Source of the DNA: CAYNJF01 sp964397555
GTDB lineage: Bacteria > Pseudomonadota > Gammaproteobacteria > Berkiellales > Berkiellaceae
Assembly: GCA_964397555.1 (NCBI GenBank)
Contig: CAYNJF010000031.1
Span: 1 to 27,113 of the forward strand
Reading direction: 5' to 3'
DNA length: 27,113 nucleotides
Part shown: piece by piece, positions 16,180 through 23,101 of the stretch
Position numbering within the stretch: position 1 is the first letter of the stretch
How the letters are laid out: every line of letters begins with the position of its first letter
Notes under the pieces: generated by a model
What the model saw: the letters and a program-made list of their open reading frames with translations, nothing else
Databases searched by the model: none
Told to the model about the DNA's origin: nothing
Made by a program: the position numbers and the translations under genes

Positions 16180-16479
16180 ATGAGAGATTTGCACACTGAT
16201 GAAATCCCCCAAGTGGGTGGTTCATGGTTGGTGTTAGGGGTCCCTTCGGCTGTGGCTGGATTTGCCACCATTAAGGGGCTCAGTTATTTGGGGGCTGAGC
16301 GTGGCACCATAGCTGGGGCTGCCTGCGGCGCTATGGCTGGGACCATGTGGGGGGTTGCCGCCACCGCAATGGGGGGCCGAGCTCCTAATGCAAGCGAGTT
16401 CATTGACTTGGCTCAAACGTTCGCTTTGACCACGTTGGTTGGTGGTGCCATCGGTTACGCCACAGACAAGCTCGTTTAG
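16180..16479 (+). CDS. Bacteriocin-like peptide precursor with double-glycine leader
   Basis: 99 residues. The N-terminus MRDLHTDEIPQVGG fits the double-glycine leader pattern (M-R-x-L-x-x-x-E-I-x-x-V-x-G-G) at Leu4, Glu8, Ile9 and Val12, but one residue shorter before Gly-Gly. C39-type peptidase exporters cleave after such a pair. The remaining 85 residues are rich in Gly and Ala, hydrophobic, with repeated GxxxG motifs (in GTIAGAACGAMAGTMWG), as in two-peptide bacteriocins and colicin-V-like microcins. Leader and core composition are seen; an antibacterial role is inferred. A plain small membrane protein with a glycine-zipper segment is the alternative. The Shine-Dalgarno is weak (GAGACAG). 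No immunity gene or exporter is adjacent. Confidence 0.68.
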   Translation: MRDLHTDEIPQVGGSWLVLGVPSAVAGFATIKGLSYLGAERGTIAGAACGAMAGTMWGVAATAMGGRAPNASEFIDLAQTFALTTLVGGAIGYATDKLV

Positions 16480-16486
16480 CTCCGAT

Positions 16487-16517
16487 TAGGGTCCTAGGCG
16501 CACTTCCTAGGACCCTA
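16487..16517. terminator. Perfect hairpin between convergent genes
   Basis: TAGGGTCCTAGG (16487-16498) and CCTAGGACCCTA (16506-16517) pair perfectly over 12 bases around a 7-base loop, exactly between the stops of two convergent genes. There is no T run on either strand, so it may block read-through or protect 3' ends rather than act as a classical terminator. Confidence 0.65.
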
Positions 16518-16519
16518 GC

Positions 16520-18304
16520 CTAAAAGGCAGACCAGTCGTAAGCGCTTGTTGGTATGGGTTCAAGGTTTATCTGGGCCAAAGACTCATGGATTGAATGAGC
16601 AAAGTCACCGATCGTATGATACCAAGACGAATTCGACTCCGAATCCAGCCCTTTAATGGTGCTATCTTGGCTTAGGATTTCCTCTAAAACCAAGGTATGC
16701 GTTTTTTCTTTGGCCGACTGCATCCCCAACCCAAAGAACGTATCCACGATGCGTTCACTGGTTTCGTCCACCAAGTACTCAGGATGAAATTGAGTCAAGA
16801 GAATAGGACTCTCATCGATGGTTTGGACCGCTTTCACGATCCCATCGTAGCTTGCAACAAGCTCAAGCCCTTCTCCGAGCTCATCGATGGCTTGGTGATG
16901 CATGCTTATGCCAATGGCTCCAGGCTCCATGATGGACCCTAAGATCCCTTTATCGCTATGAACCTCAAGGGGAAACTCACCCCATTGCCCCTGGACATGC
17001 TGATGTAAGGTCCCGCCAAAATAGACATTAAGAAGCTGAGAGCCATGGCATACCCCGATGATGGGTTTGTCGGCGGCTATGGCCGCATCGACTAGCGCAA
17101 TTTCTAAGACCTCACGAAAGTAAGAATCGCTTGGATAAGAGTGGATATTCTCTTGACCGTAAAGATCAGGATGAACATCCGCCCCTCCTGGCAGCCATAA
17201 GGCATCGACTTTGCTCATGTAATCGATGGCGCTTGCTTTAATCGCTTGGATGACTGGCGTCTGTGACTCCATCAGTGCTTGAGCGATGCTTTTCTCGTGA
17301 CTGGGGTTGTATTGCTCCAAGGCCTGCCTGACCTCAAGGTGAAGGCGCCCCCACACACCTGAATAGTTAAAGGAGGTATCCAGGTTCATTTCATCAAAGC
17401 CAACGTCCAAAAGCTCTTCTTTGGCCCATGCGAGTGCTTCACCGTAGCTGGTGAAGTCCAACAACTCAAAAAATGGCTCCCCGAATAATTCGAAGAAGAA
17501 ATCCTTGTATTGTTCAATGATGAAGGTGGCTTGCTCGCGCAGCGTGAGTTCATCATAAGGGGATGGTGGTGGAACGTTATCGACATCGCTAGGATCCATA
17601 GGATCCACATGATGAGCTTTTAAGATTTCAAGATAGGCTTTTTCATCGTAACTGAAGGTGACGGCTTCATGGCCGTGATCTTGAACCAAGTAAAAGGGAG
17701 TATCATGCCACTCTTCGTCATCAACAATCCCAATTTTCACACACACTGGATGTTCCATGGCTTGTTGAAACACATAATCGGGGTAAGCTTGCTCAAACAC
17801 CACATGAAGGTTTGCTTGTTCACTGTTGTGGATGAATAAGTTATCCATGTCCACAAAGCTCATCATGCTATCGCGGATGACACTGGCACTGATGGAAGCG
17901 TTGCTCAAATGGCTGTCTTTAAAGGCAGCGTGATGAAACTCAGTGTCGATGAACGAGGCCTGGCTTAAATCAACCCCTGAAAACTCGACCTTATCAAAGG
18001 TGGTTTGATTGAAGATGGCTTGCGATAGATTGACTTTATCAAAGGTGACTTGCTCAAATCGTGCCTTATCAACACTTAAGCCATTCGCTTGTCCGCTAAA
18101 GTGCATGTTCTTAAAGCTCATGCCCGATAAGTCCAAATGGCTAAGATGGGTGAGTTCAAGCGCCCCGTTCGAAAGCATAGGCTTATGCCCCTTTGAGCGA
18201 AGATAAGCGCTAAGTGAGGAGCCGGCCTCCAACCCTTGAAAATCGATGGACTGGGGGGTTAACTCAACCGGGCTATGAATCAAAGAAGTGTTGTCAGAAG
18301 GCAT
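16520..18304 (-). CDS. Pentapeptide-repeat / class I glutamine amidotransferase (peptidase C26) fusion
   Basis: 594 residues from ATG 18304. An N-terminal pentapeptide-repeat region (about 58-150; units such as ANLSQ-like VDLSQASFID) precedes a C26 gamma-glutamyl hydrolase-like domain. Its start KIGIVDDEEW (about 190) is separated from LPGGADVHPDLYG (about 371) by roughly 120 extra residues. Catalytic residues are present: Cys419 in GVCHGSQLLN, His507 and Glu509 in QFHPEY. Enzymes such as PuuD cleave gamma-glutamyl amides; the substrate here is unknown. About 80 residues after the domain end in YDWSAF. The in-frame ATG 18334 is part of the promoter -10 box, so it cannot start translation. The fusion suggests an exported or regulated enzyme, but this is inference. 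Confidence 0.85.
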   Translation of the reverse strand: MPSDNTSLIHSPVELTPQSIDFQGLEAGSSLSAYLRSKGHKPMLSNGALELTHLSHLDLSGMSFKNMHFSGQANGLSVDKARFEQVTFDKVNLSQAIFNQTTFDKVEFSGVDLSQASFIDTEFHHAAFKDSHLSNASISASVIRDSMMSFVDMDNLFIHNSEQANLHVVFEQAYPDYVFQQAMEHPVCVKIGIVDDEEWHDTPFYLVQDHGHEAVTFSYDEKAYLEILKAHHVDPMDPSDVDNVPPPSPYDELTLREQATFIIEQYKDFFFELFGEPFFELLDFTSYGEALAWAKEELLDVGFDEMNLDTSFNYSGVWGRLHLEVRQALEQYNPSHEKSIAQALMESQTPVIQAIKASAIDYMSKVDALWLPGGADVHPDLYGQENIHSYPSDSYFREVLEIALVDAAIAADKPIIGVCHGSQLLNVYFGGTLHQHVQGQWGEFPLEVHSDKGILGSIMEPGAIGISMHHQAIDELGEGLELVASYDGIVKAVQTIDESPILLTQFHPEYLVDETSERIVDTFFGLGMQSAKEKTHTLVLEEILSQDSTIKGLDSESNSSWYHTIGDFAHSIHESLAQINLEPIPTSAYDWSAF

Positions 18305-18332
18305 GGCAATCTCTACGTAAGTAATTGCCGAC

Positions 18333-18360
18333 ATTATACAGTTAGAAGGTAAGCTTTCAA
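18333..18360 (-). promoter_or_regulatory. Strong sigma70-type promoter of the pentapeptide/GATase gene
   Basis: On the minus strand TTGAAA (18360-18355) and TATAAT (18338-18333) are separated by 16 bases. Transcription should begin near 18326, about 20 bases before ATG 18304. GGTAAGC and GCTTACC (18348-18354 / 18362-18368) form an inverted repeat over the -35 box, a candidate operator. Confidence 0.75.
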
Positions 18361-18454
18361 GGCTTACCCAAAAACCCCCTAAAACTACAAGAAGGCTAAC
18401 TCATTAATAGTGATTCAAAGCGTTGACGTACGCACTCCCCCCATGAAACCTCAC

Positions 18455-19171
18455 TCAATCCTCTTGAAGACAACGTTGAAGAAAGTGCTGCAAGGACTGC
18501 CATGAGCGCTCATCGGCTTCTTTAGAGTACTTCAAGCCAATCTCAGGGTCATCTTGACCATACCGAGTAAATGAATGATGAGTTAGGCCATACATGTGAA
18601 CCTGCCAGTCCGTGGATTTACGAGTCATTTCCGCGCAAAAGGTATGGATCTGCTCAGGCGGCACAAAAGAATCCTCATACCCATGAAGAATGAGTACTTT
18701 CGTGGCCATGGTATCCAGCTGCGCCAAATCAGGTTCATCTAATATCCCATGAAAACTGGCCACGCAAACCACCTCATTGCAAGTCCTGGCCAAATCAAGC
18801 ACGGCTTTGCCCCCAAAACAATAACCGATAGCCCCTAGGCGGGTAGAATCAATAAAGGGATGCTCTTTGGCCACCATCAACGCTTGTTGAGTTCGCTCAA
18901 GCAGTGAGGCTCGGTCCTTCTTAAATGGCCCTATTAGTGAGACTTTCTCATCACGCGATTGGGCCACATGCGCCCCACCGTAATAGTCCAAGGCAATGCC
19001 AACAAACCCTAACTGGGCGAGCTTTTTTGCAATGTCGCAATAAAACGAGGAACGCCCACCCCAATCCGGGGCAACCAATACGGCCGGGCGTGGTGTTTCA
19101 TCCAACGTATACAAGCGCCCGAGAGCGGATAGTGTGGACGTCAATGGGTATTCAAAATCTTGTTCAATCAT
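18455..19171 (-). CDS. Dienelactone hydrolase family protein
   Basis: A 238-residue alpha/beta hydrolase of the dienelactone hydrolase family, with the family's Cys nucleophile in GYCFGG (Cys118), Asp167 in HGYEDSFVPP and a His in THHSF (198 or 199). These enzymes hydrolyse enol-lactones or related small esters in the cytoplasm. It is the last gene of a five-gene operon, and its ATG overlaps the stop of the RraA-like gene by four bases (ATGA), so the two are translationally coupled. In this setting it probably opens a lactone or ester made from the hydroxy-acid intermediates, but the substrate is unknown. No terminator is visible in the 120 bases after the stop. Confidence 0.88.
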   Translation of the reverse strand: MIEQDFEYPLTSTLSALGRLYTLDETPRPAVLVAPDWGGRSSFYCDIAKKLAQLGFVGIALDYYGGAHVAQSRDEKVSLIGPFKKDRASLLERTQQALMVAKEHPFIDSTRLGAIGYCFGGKAVLDLARTCNEVVCVASFHGILDEPDLAQLDTMATKVLILHGYEDSFVPPEQIHTFCAEMTRKSTDWQVHMYGLTHHSFTRYGQDDPEIGLKYSKEADERSWQSLQHFLQRCLQED

Positions 19172-19821
19172 ACGGACTCTTTCGTTGGTTGGTTGTAATG
19201 ATGAAGTTCGCGGGCTCTAGCAAGAGGGAGCCCCTTATTGATGCTGGCTAAAATATTCGACTCATTGAAAGCGATGGTCTTTGCCGCGCGACATACTTGC
19301 GTCAAACGGGAAGCGGGGATAATGAGTACCCCATGCGCATCCGCTAGGGCAATATCACCTGGGTGTATCGTGGTGCCTTCAATCGACAAGCTCTGATTGA
19401 CATGGACCATCCTCGCTCTGGATTTTCCAGTGCGTGGCGTAAGCCCTTTAGCAAAAACCGGATAAGCGCTTTGATTGACCGCTTGGGCATCTCGAGCACA
19501 ACCATGAATGATGGTGCCCTCCATCCCCTTTCGTTTTGCCATGGTGCTTAAAATCCCACCCCAAACGGAGCAATCTGAACGTCCTTGATTGTCAATGAAC
19601 AATACATGCCCCCCATCAAGCTCGTCCAAATAATTTGAGGATTTCATGACAAGGGTATCCGATGGCTCAACGGGGGCGTAGGCAATGGTGATGATGGGGG
19701 CACAAAGCGCATACGAACCCAAAGGCTTGATGTCCAAATAACCATCAAGACCTAACTCATCCATGGCATCTGAGATCACTGGAGTCCCATACTCCAGTAA
19801 CGCGCTTCGTTCTGATAACAT
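19168..19821 (-). CDS. RraA-family aldolase/decarboxylase-like protein
   Basis: 217 residues. The family signature WGGILSTMAKRKGMEGTIIHG followed by CARD (87-111) carries the Arg110-Asp111 pair used in 4-hydroxy-4-methyl-2-oxoglutarate / 4-carboxy-4-hydroxy-2-oxoadipate aldolases. These cleave 4-hydroxy-2-oxo diacids to pyruvate plus a second keto acid, using a divalent metal. Other members of the fold (RraA itself) bind RNase E, but the operon of carbon-acid enzymes makes the aldolase role more likely. AAAGGAGAG precedes ATG 19821 at good spacing. A gap of 50 bases separates it from the dehydrogenase gene, and it overlaps the dienelactone hydrolase gene by four bases. Confidence 0.85.
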   Translation of the reverse strand: MLSERSALLEYGTPVISDAMDELGLDGYLDIKPLGSYALCAPIITIAYAPVEPSDTLVMKSSNYLDELDGGHVLFIDNQGRSDCSVWGGILSTMAKRKGMEGTIIHGCARDAQAVNQSAYPVFAKGLTPRTGKSRARMVHVNQSLSIEGTTIHPGDIALADAHGVLIIPASRLTQVCRAAKTIAFNESNILASINKGLPLARARELHHYNQPTKESV

Positions 19822-19871
19822 GCCCTCTCCTTTTTGATTGAGTAGGCTAAAATCTTTGATGATTTAGACGG

Positions 19872-20972
19872 TTAAACAAAAGCGTCATGACGATTGAGAT
19901 GTCGCTCAAGTTGATGGGCAATTCGTGCCCCCATCTCAGTGGTGCTGGCATGACCGCCAAGATCATAAGTAAGCGAATCTCCCGCTTTGAGCACCTCAAT
20001 GAGCGCGCCTGATAACGCCTTGGATTGAGTCTTATACCCATGATGATCGAGCAACATCGAAAGCGAAAAGGCCAGCGCACTTGGGTTGGCCGTATTGGCC
20101 TTCATGGTCAAACCTGAGCCATGGACTGGCTCAAAATAGGCATCGGTGTCACCTAGGTTTGCACTGGGAGCAAGCCCAAGCCCTCCCATTACGGCCGCCC
20201 CAACATCCGATAACATATCACCAAACATATTCTCAGCGACAATCACATCCAAAGTATGAGGTTTTCTTATCAGCTGATAAGCACACGCATCCGCATTCAT
20301 CACACTGGGCGTAATATGAGGATAGTGGCTTGCCTCTTGGTCAAACAAGTCCATAGCAAGCGAGGCGCTTTTACGAAGAACATTCGCCTTATCAGCAAAA
20401 ACAACCGTTTTCTTTTGGTGCTGGTTGGCATACGCAAAAGCAAACCGGAAAATCCTAGACAACTTTTTCTCGCTCATCACGCGCACCGATCCCCCCACTT
20501 TAAGCCCACCATGCTTTAAAGAGTCAATCATGGGGACTTGGGAGGCAATGGAGGCTGGGAGCTCATCATAATCAACCCCACTGTAAAGACCCTCGGTGTT
20601 TTCACGAATGATGGTCACATCAAAACGATTGTCTTGATAATCAAAGCACGGACGAACGCATGCATACAAATCCAGCTTTTGACGCAACTGAATCAAAGGG
20701 GATACATAGGCTCTGTCTCCAAAGGGCGTTTGTTTGACCACGCTTGGGGCAAAGCTGGAAGTGGCGCCAAGCAGCATGGCATCACACGCTTCAATAAGCG
20801 CCCATGTCTCATCGGGGATAGTCTGGCCTTGTTCCAACCAACACGACCAACCAATGCGAGCAAACCTTGTATCAATCACATCGCTTAAGCACTCAAACAC
20901 AGGGCTCAACGCCGCCATGACCTCAGCGCCGATGCCATCCCCGCCTAAACAGGCAACGCTTAACTTAGCCAT
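19872..20972 (-). CDS. Isocitrate/isopropylmalate dehydrogenase family enzyme
   Basis: A 366-residue beta-decarboxylating dehydrogenase. The N-terminal LGGDGIGAEV, the substrate-site RENTEGLYSG, the DKANVLRKS lysine region and NMFGDMLSDVGAAVMGGLGLAPS with FEPVHGSG are all intact. RENTEGLYSG is closer to homoisocitrate, isocitrate and tartrate dehydrogenases than to LeuB (which has a T-G-G-I-Y type loop). Family members oxidise a 2-hydroxy diacid with NAD(P) and lose CO2 to give a 2-oxo acid. The substrate here cannot be read from sequence. Its start overlaps the upstream hydrolase gene by 13 bases. The aldolase of the same operon probably supplies or consumes its substrate; the isomerase (LeuCD/aconitase type) that usually comes between is absent. 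Confidence 0.9.
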   Translation of the reverse strand: MAKLSVACLGGDGIGAEVMAALSPVFECLSDVIDTRFARIGWSCWLEQGQTIPDETWALIEACDAMLLGATSSFAPSVVKQTPFGDRAYVSPLIQLRQKLDLYACVRPCFDYQDNRFDVTIIRENTEGLYSGVDYDELPASIASQVPMIDSLKHGGLKVGGSVRVMSEKKLSRIFRFAFAYANQHQKKTVVFADKANVLRKSASLAMDLFDQEASHYPHITPSVMNADACAYQLIRKPHTLDVIVAENMFGDMLSDVGAAVMGGLGLAPSANLGDTDAYFEPVHGSGLTMKANTANPSALAFSLSMLLDHHGYKTQSKALSGALIEVLKAGDSLTYDLGGHASTTEMGARIAHQLERHLNRHDAFV

Positions 20973-21613
20973 TGAACAAGGCTTGTTTTAACATCTTCAG
21001 GGTTATCCTCAAACATCTTCATGCCCGCATGATCAATAACGGTCAACGAGGCATGTTCAAAGACATCCTCTAATTGAACCAGCTTGGATTTAGAACCGAC
21101 CAATTGATGCAAGTGATGGATCTGAGTGTCGTAATTCGGATGAGTGAATAAAAACTTTAACCCCCAAAGAAATCGGGATTTAGCCTCATTAAGATCAATG
21201 CTATCGTCTAAGACATAAGGGTTTTCCAACACATGCGAGTAAAGGTAACTTAAGCCTTCTTTGATCTGATCGGCCTCTAAATCTTTCATGGCTCGCTCTA
21301 AGATGGTACTCAGGCGCTGTTTTGGGCGCACAGGACTGCTAATAAGCATGCACGGAATAGGCCTTTCACCCCGAACATGCAAGGCTAAAACGCCCCCAAA
21401 CGAAAAACCAACGATGGCTTGGTATTGACTTAAATCGCCCAGGGTCTCTTTCCAACTTGATAAAACCCCTTGAAACTCATCAATCAAAAAACGAGCGCTG
21501 TCGACCAACTCAATCTCATACCCATCCAAAAAAGACAAAGATGGCGTGTTTGCTCGTACACTGGCCTCACTTGGACCAAGGGGCCCAAACACTAACAGTT
21601 TCTTTTGGCTCAT
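20960..21613 (-). CDS. Alpha/beta hydrolase, possibly a thioesterase-like enzyme
   Basis: 217 residues with the nucleophile elbow GFSFGG (Ser71) and a likely catalytic His195 in DHAGMKMFED; an acid in the LVQLEDVFEHA region (about 178-188) completes the expected triad. The N-terminal LLVFGPLGPSEAS replaces the usual HGxG oxyanion loop. It is small and soluble. Its start overlaps the aldolase gene by four bases (ATGA) and its end overlaps the dehydrogenase gene by 13, so it is embedded in the operon. It could release a CoA ester or hydrolyse a lactone; neither can be chosen from the sequence. Confidence 0.78.
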   Translation of the reverse strand: MSQKKLLVFGPLGPSEASVRANTPSLSFLDGYEIELVDSARFLIDEFQGVLSSWKETLGDLSQYQAIVGFSFGGVLALHVRGERPIPCMLISSPVRPKQRLSTILERAMKDLEADQIKEGLSYLYSHVLENPYVLDDSIDLNEAKSRFLWGLKFLFTHPNYDTQIHHLHQLVGSKSKLVQLEDVFEHASLTVIDHAGMKMFEDNPEDVKTSLVQWLS

Positions 21614-22509
21614 GGTTGCACCTCTCTTTCTTGTCTGGACAAAACTTCATTCATTTGTTTGGTGGAATAATCGCAAATGCCACGCATAAACTCCCCCTCA
21701 CTGACATAGCCACATTGGGGGAAAATCTCTCGGATCATGTTGGACGCGCCGATCAAAGGCGATAAGCGATAATCAAAGCGCTGCATGCTGTTTAGATAGG
21801 CGACTAAAAATTCAAGTTTAAGATTGCCTATCCCTTTCCCAGCTCCAGCCAGTGAACCATCTAAATAATCAACGCCCTCATCCATCGCCGCCATCGCATT
21901 GGCCATCGCAAGCCCTAAGTTATCGTGCGCATGAAAACCTAATGGCATCGAGTAGCGATCTTTAAAGCGTTTAATCAGCGTGCGAAGCCTTGCTGGATGC
22001 ATGCATCCGTTCGAGTCGGCAAAATAAACTAAGGTAGGCTCGACACAAGATAACTTGTCAAGGATGTCAAACAAATCACTCGGTTCATATTGAGATACAT
22101 GGATAAAATTAACAGACACCTCTAAACCTGCCTCTAATCCCATTTGAGCTTTTTTGAACGACTCCTCATAGCGACCCACTGGTGTGCACAATCGAAGCAT
22201 GGAGACACCCAAAGCCTTCAAGCTCTGACAATCGTTTCGTGTGATGTTTTGGGGGTGCGCCATGATGGCAAGCTTGGAATGGTGAACATGACGCCTGCAA
22301 GACTCAATAAAAGGATCTGGGCACAGACCCATAATCCCAATATCTTTAATCGGGGCAATGGAGCCATTGCGATAGCCTATTTCAATGTAGTCAACCCCAG
22401 AAGCATCGCTTGCCTCCAGAACACAGGCCAATGGCTGTTCCGTGATATGAAAATTGGTCAGATGACCACCATCTCTTAAGGTCACATCCAATAATTTCAA
22501 TGCCAACAT
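21610..22509 (-). CDS. DRE-TIM metallolyase, 4-hydroxy-2-oxovalerate aldolase (DmpG)-like
   Basis: 299 residues from ATG 22509. The DRE-TIM motif LLDVTLRDGG gives metal ligand Asp13; GFHAHDNLGLAMANAMAA supplies His193 and His195, and DGSLAGAGKGIGNLKLE is the DmpG-type ending of the barrel. DmpG cleaves 4-hydroxy-2-oxo acids to pyruvate and an aldehyde; relatives (HMG-CoA lyase, isopropylmalate and homocitrate synthases) make or break similar carbon bonds. DmpG normally works with an acylating aldehyde dehydrogenase, absent here. An in-frame extension to 22647 is unlikely because a TATAAT box lies inside it (22531-22536); AAAAGGG abuts the chosen ATG, so TTG 22506 or 22500 are also possible. 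First gene of the operon. Confidence 0.82.
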   Translation of the reverse strand: MLALKLLDVTLRDGGHLTNFHITEQPLACVLEASDASGVDYIEIGYRNGSIAPIKDIGIMGLCPDPFIESCRRHVHHSKLAIMAHPQNITRNDCQSLKALGVSMLRLCTPVGRYEESFKKAQMGLEAGLEVSVNFIHVSQYEPSDLFDILDKLSCVEPTLVYFADSNGCMHPARLRTLIKRFKDRYSMPLGFHAHDNLGLAMANAMAAMDEGVDYLDGSLAGAGKGIGNLKLEFLVAYLNSMQRFDYRLSPLIGASNMIREIFPQCGYVSEGEFMRGICDYSTKQMNEVLSRQEREVQP

Positions 22510-22530
22510 CCCTTTTTGCTTTATACGTAA

Positions 22531-22536
22531 ATTATA
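22531..22536 (-). promoter_or_regulatory. Likely -10 box of the five-gene operon
   Basis: TATAAT on the minus strand, with transcription expected near 22524, about 15 bases before ATG 22509. The best -35 is TGTTCA at 16 bases, a poor match, so the promoter may need an activator. Confidence 0.5.
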
Positions 22537-22703
22537 CAAAGGAATAAGGGGATGAACATGATTATTTTTACACTCAGATAAACAACCTACTTTCTTCGTT
22601 GAGTCAAACACAACGAAAGAACACATCTTAAGCCTTGGGTGAGCCATATCGATTTTTAAAGATGAGTAGCCTTACTTAAGTGAAGGATTAAAATCCCCCA
22701 ATG

Positions 22704-22737
22704 ATACAAAAAAGGACATCTTGATATAATTTTGTAT
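22704..22737 (+). promoter_or_regulatory. -10 box bracketed by an inverted repeat, upstream of a leader peptide gene
   Basis: TATAAT at 22725-22730 is about 50 bases before ATG 22783. The perfect 8-base arms ATACAAAA (22704-22711) and TTTTGTAT (22730-22737) flank it, and no good -35 box is present. A dimeric regulator bound to the arms could block or replace the -35 contact. Confidence 0.5.
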
Positions 22738-22782
22738 TGTGTCATCAGATTAAATTACTTTATTTAAGTGGGAGCGTCTTTT

Positions 22783-23076
22783 ATGAGGGCATTAGACCAA
22801 CAAGAACTAAAGCACGTATCTGGCGGGTTTAATGGGGCCGTGCTTTCAGTTGGCATCATCGCTACAGGTGTGGGTGCGATGCTTTATGGGCAAAATCAAA
22901 TCGAATCCACGTTTGATGCCATGCTTAATCTTGAACCCAGGGATGAAATAAGCCTAGCAGAAGCCTTATTAATGCCGATTATTGCGATTCCTTACGCCAT
23001 GATAGAAGCGTTCAAGGTCATCCCCTTTACGGTTGCAGGCCTAGGCTTAAGCATTGGCCTGGCCTCAGTGACCTAA
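22783..23076 (+). CDS. Bacteriocin/microcin-like precursor with canonical double-glycine leader
   Basis: 97 residues. The N-terminus MRALDQQELKHVSGG is a textbook double-glycine leader: Leu4, Glu8, Leu9, Val12, Ser13, Gly14-Gly15. C39 peptidase exporters cut after the second Gly, leaving a core of about 82 residues that begins FNGAVLSVGII. The core has three hydrophobic stretches with Gly and Ala separated by an acidic middle (NLEPRDEISLAEA). It would fit a membrane-active class II microcin; a role as a signal peptide or as an unrelated exported peptide is possible. GTGGGAG ends seven bases before ATG 22783; the in-frame GTG 22768 is the first three bases of that site and not the start. No exporter or immunity gene is recognised nearby. 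It is divergent from the aldolase operon. Confidence 0.75.
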   Translation: MRALDQQELKHVSGGFNGAVLSVGIIATGVGAMLYGQNQIESTFDAMLNLEPRDEISLAEALLMPIIAIPYAMIEAFKVIPFTVAGLGLSIGLASVT

Positions 23077-23101
23077 AACCTAGGATAATCAATGGGGGCA
23101 C

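Noticed and set aside
16234..16416. Minus-strand frame opposite the 16180-16479 peptide
   Set aside because: Pro/His/Ser-rich shadow of a Gly/Ala-rich gene; no ribosome site.
18305..18334. ATG 18334 as start of the pentapeptide/GATase gene
   Set aside because: It overlaps the -10 box TATAAT of a strong promoter, so it precedes the expected transcript start.
19168..19821. RraA as RNase E inhibitor
   Set aside because: The operon is metabolic and the Arg-Asp aldolase residues are present, so an aldolase role is more likely; the regulator role is not excluded.
20538..20888. Plus-strand open frame of 116 residues
   Set aside because: Antisense to the dehydrogenase gene, whose motifs are all intact.
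22768..22782. GTG start for the leader peptide gene
   Set aside because: The GTG is part of the GTGGGAG ribosome site, and starting there would add five residues before a canonical leader.
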